Part shown: piece by piece, positions 15,388 through 24,000 of the stretch
Position numbering within the stretch: the stretch's first letter is position 1
How the letters are laid out: every line of letters begins with the position of its first letter
From: JASLEW01 sp035544875
Lineage (GTDB): Bacteria; Acidobacteriota; Thermoanaerobaculia; Multivoradales; UBA5704
Direction of reading: 5' to 3'
Assembly (NCBI GenBank): GCA_035544875.1
Contig: DASZZP010000012.1
Coordinates: forward strand, 27,729-91,728
DNA length: 64,000 bases
Translations under genes and position numbers: made by a program
The notes under the pieces: model-generated
What the model was told of the DNA's origin: nothing
Seen by the model: only the letters and a program-made list of their open reading frames with translations
Database searches by the model: none

Positions 15388-15440
15388 GTGCAGCGCCACA
15401 GCTGCACTTCAACTCGCCCGGTGCAGCGGCCGTGCTGCAC
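15388..15440. promoter_or_regulatory. Tandem palindromic operator-like sites in a divergent gap
   Basis: Two 20-bp sites, 15388-15407 and 15421-15440, both read GTGCAGC-N6-GCTGCAC with perfect 7-bp arms. They start 33 bp apart, close to three helical turns. They lie between the AurF-like gene (minus strand, 88 bp away) and the histidine kinase gene (plus strand, 57 bp away). The spacers differ (GCCACA and GGCCGT), so selection acts on the arms. This looks like a dimeric regulator site; no clear sigma-54 or sigma-70 promoter was found alongside. Confidence 0.65.
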
Positions 15441-15496
15441 CGGCTGACCAAGTCGCTGGTAGACTGGTCTCTCAGCTACCCGCGCCGCGCCGAAAC

Positions 15497-17980
15497 GTGA
15501 GCCAGGACCTCCTCCTCTTCGCCCAGCTGGTGATCTTCCTCACCGGCGCCGTCCTGTACGGATTCCTGGCCAGCGACCTGCTGCACCAGCCGCGCGCCTT
15601 TGCCAGCACCGCGATGCGTCTGCTGGTCGCCTGTCTGGGCTTCTGGTACGCCGGGTGCTTCATCGCCGAGTTGACGCACATCCTGCTGCCGGGGCTGGTG
15701 CCGGAGCGGTTCGCCAGCGCCTTCGGCCTGGTGCGCGGCTTTGCCTGGCTGCTCAGCTTTCCCCTGCTCGTCCACGCCTCCTGGTCGCTGACCGAGCAGC
15801 GCCCGTCGCGGATCTGGCTGGTGCCCGGCTACTTCTCCATAGGGCTCTTCCTGCCTGCCGCGGCGCGCGCCTGGCAGGGGCGCGGCGTCGGGCTGGGCGA
15901 GACCGCGCGCCAGGTCTATCCGCTGGTGCTCGTGCACGCGACGCTTGCCGGCGCGATCACCGCGTGGCTGCTCGGCGCCGCGCTCGGCCGCGCGCCGGAC
16001 CTGCGGCAGGCCCGCTTCCTGCGCTGGCTGCTCGCCGGCGTGGCGCTGATGGTGGCGCTCATCGCCGGCGGCGCCGCGGCGCGGCCCGTTGCCGCCCTGG
16101 CGCCGGCTGGCGTTCCCGGTCCCGCCGCCGGCGGTGCGCTGTGGGGCGAGGCCCTCTGGCGGCTCTCGTCGGAGCTCTCCTCACTGGTGCTCGGCCTCGT
16201 CTTTCTGGCTTTTGTCCAGCGCTACGGCCTGCTGCGCCTGTCGCTCTCGCGGCGCAGCATGCGGCGCCTCCTCTACGTGATCGGCGCCATGGCGCTGCTG
16301 ACCCTGGCCGGCCCCGCGGTGGGGATCGCTGGCACCGCTGCCTCGCGCCGGCTGGTCGCCGGCGGCCTCCTGGTGGCGCTGGCGGCGGCGGCGATCGCGA
16401 TCCCCGCCGAGCGGCTGGCGCGCCGCCGCTTCCCCGGCCTCAGGCGGCTGCTTGGCCAGGCCGTCCGGGCCGACGAGATCGAGGAGCTGACCCGCCGCCT
16501 GCGCTCCTGGACGTTCGCCGAGTCGGAGCTGCGCAGCCTGACCGCCGAGGAGCTGACTCGCTGGCTGGGGGTCCGCGCCCGCTTCGTGCCAGCGCCGGCA
16601 GATTTTCGCGACCCGTCCCGCGGCAGCGCCGGATCGAAGGCGGGCGGCGGCGGCGCCGGGCCGCGCGCGGCCGGCCGGGAGGGCGAAGGCGACGCTCATG
16701 GCAGCCGCGGCGCGAGCGCGGCAGAGTGGGGGTTGTGGCGCCACTTCAGCGATCCCGAGACGCGGGCGGTAAATCGGCTCGACGAGCCGAGCGCCCGGCT
16801 CGCTACCCTGCTCGACCGGGCCGACCTCCAGGCCGCCTTCCCGCTGCGCGTGGCAGGCGCCCTCGACAGCGTGCTGGGGCTCGAGATCGGCGACGCGGCG
16901 GCCGGCTACGAAGAGGGGGAGCGAGAGGCGGTGCAGGTCGTGGTCAACCAGCTGGCCGCGGTGCTCGAGGTCCGGCGGTCGGTCGCCGCCCAGCTCGCCG
17001 CGGAGCGCCGCTTGGCGGAACACGAGCGGCTGAGCCTGCTCGGACTGGTCGCGGCCTCGCTGGCGCACGAGCTCAAGAACCCGCTCTCGTCCATGAAGGC
17101 GCTGACCCAGACGGTGCTGGAGGAGCGCGAGAGGGCCGACCCGGGCGGCGATCAGGCCCAGGACCTGCGGCTGATCGTCGAGCAGATCGATCGCCTGCAC
17201 GAGGTTGCCCGCGAGATGCTGAGCTTCGTGCGCAAGCCGCCGGAGGGAGCGGCTCTGGAAGCGGCGGCGCGTGGAGGATCGGAGGGCGGTTCCCCCACCG
17301 CCGCGCCGGGAGAGGAAGCGGTTGCACTCAGCCCGATGTTGCGCAGCACGCTCTATATCCTGCGCCACCTCGCCCGGCAGCGCGGCGTCGAGATCGAGGC
17401 CGACGAGCTCTGCGAGGTCGGCCGGGTGCGCGGCACCGCCGCGGCCTGGCAGACCGTGCTCTTCAACCTGAGCCTCAACGCGGTCCAGCATGCACCGGCG
17501 AGCTCGAAGGTGAGGATCGGCCTGAGCCGCGAAGGCAGGCACGCTTCTCCAAGCGGCGGAGAGATCCAGGAGGCGCGGGAAAGCCCCGATCTTGCGCGGC
17601 GCGAATCAGCGGGGCGGGTGACCTTCTGGACCGAGAACACCGGTCCCGCCATCGACCCGCAAATCGTCCGCCGGTTCCAGGCGACGGCGAGAGCCGGCGC
17701 GCCGGATCCTTTGCCCGCGCCGGCCGGCGCAGCCGAGTATTTGGCGGCGGCAGGGAGCGCGCCCGAATACTTGCCCCGGCCCGCGGGCGCGCCTGATCGC
17801 TTGCCCACCGCGCCGGCGGGCGCTCCGCAGCTGCCATTGGCCAGGGGGGAGGGCACCGGCCTGGGGCTGGCATTGGTGGCGCAGCGAGTGCGCGAGCTGG
17901 CGGGCGAGGTGACGCTCGAGAGCTCGCCCGAGCTGATCGTCTTCCGGGTGCAGGTGCCTGACCCCGGAGAGGCCCGGTGA
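15497..17980 (+). CDS. Multi-spanning membrane sensor histidine kinase
   Basis: This protein of about 827 residues has seven or eight hydrophobic segments in its first ~310 residues, then a GAF-like linker region. A HisKA domain follows with H-box SLAHELKNPLSSMKAL (His ~517), then an HATPase domain with N-box FNLSLNAVQHAP and G-box GEGTGLGLALVAQRV. Two low-complexity inserts are present, one before the GAF-like region and one of about 50 residues (repeats of GAPD/E-x-LP) directly before the G-box. The layout is reminiscent of PrsK, the kinase of PEP-CTERM/exosortase systems, but I cannot confirm that. GTG 15497 is chosen at the first hydrophobic segment and lacks a strong Shine-Dalgarno site. 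The NtrC-type regulator is the next gene; the divergent operon is a likely target. Confidence 0.82.
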   Translation: MSQDLLLFAQLVIFLTGAVLYGFLASDLLHQPRAFASTAMRLLVACLGFWYAGCFIAELTHILLPGLVPERFASAFGLVRGFAWLLSFPLLVHASWSLTEQRPSRIWLVPGYFSIGLFLPAAARAWQGRGVGLGETARQVYPLVLVHATLAGAITAWLLGAALGRAPDLRQARFLRWLLAGVALMVALIAGGAAARPVAALAPAGVPGPAAGGALWGEALWRLSSELSSLVLGLVFLAFVQRYGLLRLSLSRRSMRRLLYVIGAMALLTLAGPAVGIAGTAASRRLVAGGLLVALAAAAIAIPAERLARRRFPGLRRLLGQAVRADEIEELTRRLRSWTFAESELRSLTAEELTRWLGVRARFVPAPADFRDPSRGSAGSKAGGGGAGPRAAGREGEGDAHGSRGASAAEWGLWRHFSDPETRAVNRLDEPSARLATLLDRADLQAAFPLRVAGALDSVLGLEIGDAAAGYEEGEREAVQVVVNQLAAVLEVRRSVAAQLAAERRLAEHERLSLLGLVAASLAHELKNPLSSMKALTQTVLEERERADPGGDQAQDLRLIVEQIDRLHEVAREMLSFVRKPPEGAALEAAARGGSEGGSPTAAPGEEAVALSPMLRSTLYILRHLARQRGVEIEADELCEVGRVRGTAAAWQTVLFNLSLNAVQHAPASSKVRIGLSREGRHASPSGGEIQEARESPDLARRESAGRVTFWTENTGPAIDPQIVRRFQATARAGAPDPLPAPAGAAEYLAAAGSAPEYLPRPAGAPDRLPTAPAGAPQLPLARGEGTGLGLALVAQRVRELAGEVTLESSPELIVFRVQVPDPGEAR

Positions 17981-18003
17981 CCGTGACGAACGCGAGGACC
18001 AGA

Positions 18004-18192
18004 GCGAAATTGGCCCGTGCGCCAGGGGAGGGGGCGTCCCCTTCCCCCCCGGCGCCGCCGGGCAGGGACCCGGCGGCTTCGGACAACCGGGAAGGGGATC
18101 GAGGGGTTGCGGGGGGCGATCCGATTGATGCTTCGAGTAGGCCTACACCGCCACATCGCAGCGCCGTTTCATCCTTCCGGATCGGCACCGCC
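18004..18192. repeat. Dispersed repeat family B, copy 3 (between kinase and regulator genes)
   Basis: About 189 bp matching copy 1 from GCGAAATTGG to ATCGGCACCGCC, including both ends. It carries an extra ~30-bp inner hairpin (arms CCGCCGGG / CCCGGCGG) inside the stem formed by TCCCCTTCCC and GGGAAGGGGA. It fills most of the 225-bp gap between the kinase stop and the regulator start, so it would be transcribed within the two-component mRNA. Confidence 0.88.
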
Positions 18193-18205
18193 GGTGGGGG
18201 CTAAG

Positions 18206-19693
18206 ATGGCCCCTGAGGTGCCTGAGGAGCGCCGAGGCACGGCGCAGCGGGGCCGGCGCAAGGCCTGCATCGTGGTGTGCGACGACGAGGCCGCAGCCCG
18301 GCGCGGCGTCATGCGAGCGCTGGGGCAAGATGAGTACGACTTCGTCGAGTGCCGCGACGGGCGAGAGTGTCTGGAGGCGCTGACGCGGCCGCGGGCGCGC
18401 GCCGACCTGGTGCTGCTCGACCTGCGAATGCCTGGGATCGACGGCATGGCCGCCCTCGGCCAGATCGTGAGCCTGCCGGCGGCGCCGGCGCCGCCGCCGG
18501 TCATCGTGGTGACCGCCGACGCATCGCTGCGCAGCGCCATCGCGGCGGTCAAGGCGGGGGCCGCCGACTACCTCGCCAAGCCCTACGACATCGAGGAGCT
18601 GCGGCTGGTGGTGCAGCGGACCCTGGAGACCGCGCGGCTGCGGCGCGAGAACCTCTGGCTCGCCGAGGAGGTGCGACAGCTCGCGGGCTCGCGCCGGCTG
18701 ATCGGCGAATCGGCGGCGATGCGTGCCGTGATGGAGGACGTCGAGCGCGTGGCGCCGGCCGCGGCCACGGTGCTCATCCTGGGGGAGTCGGGCACCGGCA
18801 AGGAGCTGGTGGCCCGCAGCATCCATGAGCTCAGCGCGCGCGGCGGCAGCCCCCTGGTGACGCTCAACTGCGCGGCCATCCCGGACACCTTGGTGGAAAG
18901 CGAGCTGTTCGGCCATCTGCGCGGCGCCTTCACCGGCGCCGACCGGGACCGTGCCGGCAAGTTCCGCCAGGCCGACGGCGGCACGCTCTTCCTCGACGAG
19001 GTCGGCGATCTCTCGCTCGCGGCGCAGGCCAAGCTCCTACGCACGCTGCAGGAAGGCGTGGTCGAGCCGCTCGGCGGCGGGCGTCCAGTGGAGGTGGATG
19101 TGCGCGTCCTCGCGGCCACCCACCGCGACCTGAAGGCCATGGCCGCGGATGGGCGATTCCGCGAGGACCTGCTGTTCCGCCTGCGCGTCGTCGAGGTCCG
19201 GCTGCCGGCGCTGCGCGAGCGCGGCGACGACGTCGTGCAGCTCGCCCGCCACTTCCTGGCCCACAATGCCGGCGCCGGCCGCACGCCGCGCCATCCGGCG
19301 CGCTTGAACCTGTCGCCCGCCGCCGAACGGCTCCTCCTCGCCTACGCCTGGCCGGGCAACGTTCGCGAGCTGGCCAACGCGATCGAGCGCGCCGCGATCT
19401 TCTGCCGCGGCGACCTCATCCAGCCGGCAGATCTCCCGACCGACCTACGCACCGGCGCCGGGCCCGGCGAGGCGCCGGCCGCGGGAATGATCGACTGGCC
19501 GCGCGGCGCCGACTTCCAGACCGCGAAGGCCGAGGTCGTCGACCGCTTCGAGCGCGCCTACCTGGCGGCGGCGCTGCGCGAGCACGCCGGCAACCTGTCG
19601 CGCACCGCCGCGAGCCTCGGAATCCATCGCCAGAGCCTGCAGCAGAAACTGCGCAAGCTCGGCCTCCAGGCGAACCTCTTCCGCAGCGGCTGA
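18206..19693 (+). CDS. NtrC-family sigma-54-dependent response regulator
   Basis: This 495-residue protein has three parts. The receiver domain (residues ~20-140) has CDDE acidic residues, phospho-acceptor Asp in LVLLDLRMPG and Lys in AKPYD. The AAA+ domain has Walker A GESGTGKE, the sigma-54 contact loop GAFTGA, and Walker B GGTLFLDEVGDL. A Fis-type helix-turn-helix lies at the end (NLSRTAASLGIHRQSLQQKLRKLG). It should activate sigma-54 promoters from upstream palindromic sites when phosphorylated by the kinase encoded just before it. ATG 18206 follows a GGGGG tract. Candidate targets are the tandem palindromes at 15.4 kb, although I found no exact GG-N10-GC promoter there. Confidence 0.9.
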   Translation: MAPEVPEERRGTAQRGRRKACIVVCDDEAAARRGVMRALGQDEYDFVECRDGRECLEALTRPRARADLVLLDLRMPGIDGMAALGQIVSLPAAPAPPPVIVVTADASLRSAIAAVKAGAADYLAKPYDIEELRLVVQRTLETARLRRENLWLAEEVRQLAGSRRLIGESAAMRAVMEDVERVAPAAATVLILGESGTGKELVARSIHELSARGGSPLVTLNCAAIPDTLVESELFGHLRGAFTGADRDRAGKFRQADGGTLFLDEVGDLSLAAQAKLLRTLQEGVVEPLGGGRPVEVDVRVLAATHRDLKAMAADGRFREDLLFRLRVVEVRLPALRERGDDVVQLARHFLAHNAGAGRTPRHPARLNLSPAAERLLLAYAWPGNVRELANAIERAAIFCRGDLIQPADLPTDLRTGAGPGEAPAAGMIDWPRGADFQTAKAEVVDRFERAYLAAALREHAGNLSRTAASLGIHRQSLQQKLRKLGLQANLFRSG

Positions 19694-19722
19694 GTCTCCC
19701 CAGCCGCATCGACGATGGCTGC

Positions 19723-19938
19723 TCAGAGCGACAGGAAAAACACGAGATTCTTCACCTCGTCCTGATCATGGTTGCAGAGCATCCTAGACTCAGCGTTGGC
19801 TCTTTCCAGATGATGCGAATCGGCCTCGCCAAGTTGACCGAGATCGCGGGCTGTCACGGCGTCGATGCCGGACGAACGAAGCTGGCGTCCCACTTCCGTG
19901 GGGACACTCTCATCGAGATAGAAGCGGAGCTCGCTCAC
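19723..19938 (-). CDS. DUF5615 (PIN-like) toxin, C-terminally truncated
   Basis: The predicted protein is 71 residues, starting with GTG 19938, which overlaps the stop of the DUF433 gene (GTGA). The sequence LRFYLDESVPTEVGRQLRSSGIDAVTARDLG followed by a helix and RMLCNHDQDE matches the N-terminal two thirds of DUF5615 proteins, the PIN-like ribonuclease-type partners of DUF433 antitoxins. Family members are usually about 110-120 residues. Here the sequence departs from the family after the second acidic cluster and stops within nine residues, so the last catalytic part is missing. It is probably inactive; a frameshift or deletion at its 3' end is likely. Confidence 0.65.
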   Translation of the reverse strand: MSELRFYLDESVPTEVGRQLRSSGIDAVTARDLGQLGEADSHHLERANAESRMLCNHDQDEVKNLVFFLSL

Positions 19939-20237
19939 CCGGTCGTGCAGCGCCCCTGCTCTACCAGGCGCTTCCGCCACAGCTCGGCTTGATCCGAGTT
20001 CGCGCGGATCTCGGCATCGAGAGCGACCTTGTGGCGGTAGTAGTAGGACAGAGCTGCATGGACCTGCGCCAGATCGAGATCGAATTGAGCGGCAAGCTGA
20101 TCGGCAGTCATGCCGGCCAGAGTGTGATACGCGGCCAAGTCGGAGACGCGTATCGTCGTACCAGCGATCACCGGCTGACCGCTGCGAATCTCCGGATCGC
20201 TCACGACGATTTCGATGGGGAGAACTTGTGCGGACAC
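19935..20237 (-). CDS. DUF433 antitoxin-like protein
   Basis: This 100-residue protein contains the DUF433 signature: VVSDPEIRSGQPVIAGTTIRVSDL, then GMTADQLAAQFDLDLAQVHAALSYYYRH. The latter is a winged-helix DNA-binding domain found in antitoxins paired with DUF5615 toxins. GTG 20237 has GAGGAG seven to eight bases upstream. It overlaps the truncated DUF5615 gene by 4 nt and comes first, the normal order for this module. It probably binds its own promoter. The module lies at the edge of the repeat-rich island near a degenerate tRNA. Confidence 0.8.
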   Translation of the reverse strand: MSAQVLPIEIVVSDPEIRSGQPVIAGTTIRVSDLAAYHTLAGMTADQLAAQFDLDLAQVHAALSYYYRHKVALDAEIRANSDQAELWRKRLVEQGRCTTG

Positions 20238-20394
20238 GTGGGCTCCTCGGAAGCTCTGGCCTATCGCTTCAGAAGGATACCACGACGGGTTCGCGCCGGG
20301 AGGCGGCGCCTCGCCTGCTCATCGCTCCGTGTTTTCCCGAGAGTCAGGGTGCGCTTGCGACCGTAGACGATCGTGCTTCTTGAGTCTGGGAAGT

Positions 20395-20467
20395 TGGAGG
20401 CGACGGGCGGATTCGAACCGCCGAATAAGTTTTTGGGACCCTCGTCATCACCACCTGTCGGTCGGAG
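20395..20467 (-). pseudogene. Degenerate tRNA-Cys
   Basis: On the minus strand the 3' 38 nt are intact tRNA: T-arm GGCGG-TTCGAAT-CCGCC, acceptor strand CGTCGCC, discriminator T and encoded CCA. This 3' end is characteristic of bacterial tRNA-Cys. Further 5', GGTGGT and GAGGGTCCC-AAAA-ACTTATTC align with the D-loop and anticodon arm, but the GCA anticodon is replaced and the anticodon and acceptor stems no longer pair. It is not a functional tRNA. It may be a decayed copy or an integration scar. It directly abuts palindromic repeat A3. Confidence 0.6.
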
Positions 20468-20492
20468 GAGTCCTGGCCACCCCGGCGGGACA

Positions 20493-20611
20493 GCGCGTCG
20501 CAGGTCGCCTCCCTGCCGAGGTCCGCGAGCCCCACCACAACCCCAAAGAGCGTCTTTCTCCCGTCCTCCCCCGGCGAGCGGACCTCGGCAGGGAGGCAAC
20601 CTGCGACGCGC
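20493..20611. repeat. Long palindromic repeat, family A copy 3
   Basis: Inverted arms of 34 bp (20493-20526 and 20578-20611) with one mismatch that still allows a G-U pair, and a 51-base centre with ACCCCAAAGAGCGT. Size and layout match copy 2. The flank GGAGGAGTCCTGGCC upstream is also shared with copy 2, so the mobile unit probably extends ~25 bp further left. It lies in the 776-bp stretch 20238-21013, which otherwise holds only the degenerate tRNA and a short copy of repeat C. Confidence 0.9.
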
Positions 20612-20662
20612 CCCCGGCCGGTCACCTGCCCGCACCCACGCCGACGGTCGACGGGTCAGCGA

Positions 20663-20719
20663 CCACCGCGGGCGGCGCCACCACGGTCCGTCCCCCGACA
20701 CCAGATTCCTTTTTTCTTG
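20663..20719. repeat. Short dispersed repeat C, copy 1
   Basis: About 57 bp with clear but imperfect similarity to 31011-31063. Shared blocks are CCACnGCGGGCGGCGCCA, then CGTCCnCCGACA, and a terminal CTTG. Neither copy appears to be coding. In copy 1 it lies upstream of the BNR/VPS10-like gene. Confidence 0.4.
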
Positions 20720-21013
20720 AAGCCTGCTGCCAGGAGGCCCAATCAATCGGCGGGAATGGGCCTGCCGCGCCCAATCGACTATACTCACCGCGTTTCGCGA
20801 CGATGTAGCAGCAGCGCCGCCCGCTCCACGGTTGATGCAGCACCTTCGTGACCTCGATCTACGCGGGCCATCCGCACTCGCATCTTGCGCCGACCAGCCC
20901 TCCCGCCGCCTTTGCCGCTCATCGCTCCACTACCTGCCGCGCGCCTCGCGCCGCCGGCCTTGGCTCGCCCGCCGAGACCGGCGGCCGCTGCCGCCGCTGC
21001 CGGAGATCCAGCC

Positions 21014-24000
21014 ATGACCGCATCGACCGCCGCCGCCAGGGTCCGACCGGGCCTACTCGCCCTCGCCGTTCTCTTCCTCGCCTTCCTCGGCGCAGGGGCC
21101 ATGACGGCCGCGGCGGGCGCCGTGACCGCCGCCAGGGGCGCGGCGGCGGACAAGAGCGGCGGCAGCGGCGGACCGTTCTTCGATCCCGCCCGCTTCAAGG
21201 GACTCAAGTGGCGCGAGGTCGGGCCTTACCGAGGCGGCCGTTCGGCGGCGGTGACCGGCATCCCCGGCGACCGCGCCACCTACTACTTCGGCGCGACCGG
21301 CGGCGGCGTCTGGAAGACGACTGACGCCGGCCGCAGCTGGCACAGCGTCTCGGACGGCTTCTTCGGCGGCTCGATCGGCGACGTGGCGGTGTCGGCCTGG
21401 GACCCCAACGTGGTCTACGTGGGCACCGGCGAGGTGACGGTGCGCGGCAACGTCTCCGAAGGCGACGGCATGTGGAAGTCGACCGATGCCGGCAAGAGCT
21501 GGAAGCGCGCCGGCCTCGACGACTCCCGCCACATCACGCGCATCCGGATCCATCCGAAAAACCCCGACCTGGTCTATGCCGCCGTGCTCGGGCACCTCTT
21601 CGGACCGAGCGCCATGCGCGGCGTCTACCGCAGCAGCGACGGCGGCACCACCTGGAAGAGCATCCTCCATGTCAGCGACCAGGCCGGCGCCTTCGACCTG
21701 GCGATGGACCCGCAGAACCCGCTGGTGCTCTATGCCGGAATGTGGCGGGTCCGCCGCACTCCCAATAGCCTGGAGAGCGGCGGCGAAGGCTCCGGGCTGT
21801 GGAAGACTACCGATGGCGGCGACAGCTGGAGCGAGCTGTCGCACAACCCCGGCCTGCCGGAGGGGACCCTCGGCGTCGCCGGCGTCAGCGTCTCGGGCAC
21901 CGACCCCGACAATCTCTACGCGATCGTCGAGGCCGAGCAGGGCGGCGTCTTCCGCTCCCGGGACGGCGGCAAGAGCTGGGCCAAGACCAGCGACGACCAT
22001 GCCCTGCGCCAGCGTGCCTGGTACTACTCCCGCATCTTCGCCGACCCCGCGGACAGCGAGTCGGTCTACGTGGCCAACGTCTTTCTCCAGCACTCGAAGG
22101 ACGGCGGCAAGAGCTGGACGCGCATCCGGGCGCCGCACGGCGATCACCACGATCTGTGGATCGCCCCCGAGGACCCGCGGCGCATGATCAACGCCAACGA
22201 CGGCGGCGCCAACGTCAGCGAGGATGGCGGCAAGAGCTGGACGCCGCAGGACAATCAGCCGACGGCCCAGATCTACCGCGTCTCGACCGACACCCATTTT
22301 CCCTACCGGATCTATGGCGCCCAGCAGGACAACTCGGCGCTGCGCATCGCCAGCCGCAGCCCGTTCGGGGGCATCGGCCGCCGCGACTGGACCGAGACCG
22401 CGGGCGGCGAGAGCGGTTACGTGGTGCCCGACCCCGGGAACCCCGACGTGGTCTACGGCGGCTCCTACGGCGGCTTCCTGGTGCGCCTGAATCACGTCAC
22501 CGAAGAGTCGCGCGACATCAACGTCTGGCCCGACAACCCGATGGGCTGGGGGGCCGCCGATCTCAAGTACCGCTTCCAGTGGAACTTCCCGATCTTCTTC
22601 TCGCCCAACGACCCGCGGGTGCTCTACGCCGCGGCGCAGGTGCTCTTCAAGTCGGCCGACGAGGGCCAGAGCTGGACCGCGATCTCGCGCGACCTGACCC
22701 GCAACGACAAGTCCAGACAGGGTCCTTCCGGCGGCCCGATCACCAAGGACAACACTTCGATCGAGTACTACGACACGATCTTCACCGCCGCCGAGTCGCC
22801 GGTCGCCCCGGGGGTGCTGTGGGCCGGTTCCGACGACGGCCTGGTGCACGTCTCGAAAGACGGCGGACTCAACTGGAAGGACGTGACCCCGGCCGACCTT
22901 CCCGCCTGGGCGCAGATCAACAGCATCGAGGCGAGCCCGCATGCCGCGGCCGCCGCCTATTTCGCGGCTACCCGCTACAAGCTCGACGACCAGAATCCTT
23001 ATCTCTACAAGACGAGCGACTACGGCGCGCACTGGACCCGGATCGTGGCGGGCATCGATCCCAATCACTTCACGCGGGTGATTCGCGCCGATCCCGCCCG
23101 TGCAGGCCTGCTCTACGCCGGCACCGAGCGCGGGCTCTATGTCTCGCTCGACGACGGGGCGCGCTGGCAGACCCTGCAGCTCAACCTGCCGCTGGTGCCG
23201 GTCACCGATCTGACGGTCAAGGAGGGCGACCTGGTGGCCGCCACCCAGGGGCGCGGCTTCTGGGTGCTCGACGATCTCACGCCGCTGCGCGACCTGGCTG
23301 CCGAGCCGCGCGCGCCGCACGCGCTGCACCCGCTGGACGCCGCCGCGCCGCGTCTGTTCGCGCCTCGCCCGGCCTATCGCGCCTTCTTGGGCAATGGGCA
23401 GCAGCCCCCGGGGCAGGGGGAGAACGCCCCCGGCGGGGCGGTCATCTACTACCACCTGCGCGAGGCGCCGGCCAAGGGCCAGCTCAAGATCGAGATCCTC
23501 GCCGCGGACGGCACGGTGGTGCACAGCTACCGAGGCAAGCCGCCGGAGAAGCCGGCCGCCGCTCCGGCCGCGACCGCCACACAGCCGGCGGCAGGCAAGG
23601 GCGCCGAGACGGCGGAGCAGAAAGGCGGCGGCAAGGAAGCGGCGGCCCAGGGAGCGGAAAAGGAGGGGGCCAAGGGAGCGGAAAAGGAGACCAAGGGAGC
23701 GCAAAAAGAGGGGGCTAAGGAAGCGGAAAAGGGGGCGGCCAAGGAAGCTGGAAAGGGGAAGGCCAAGGGGACGGAGAAGGAAGCCAAGGAAGCCGAAGAG
23801 GAAGAGGACGCCAAAGCGCCGGCCGAGGCTGGCCTCAACCGCTTCGTCTGGGACCTCACCCATACCAAGGGCAAGGGGTTTCCGGGCATGGTGCTGTGGA
23901 CGGGCGAACCATTCGGGCCGCTGGCCGCGCCCGGCAAGTACCAGGTCCGGCTGACCGTCGGCAAGGATTCGCGAACCGTGCCGCTCGAGGTGCGCAAAGA

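Noticed and set aside
15300..15496. Possible sigma-54 promoter (CGGCACCGACGCGCAAA on the minus strand)
   Set aside because: The GG and GC elements are 9 rather than 10 bases apart and the flanks deviate from consensus, so it is not reported as a promoter.
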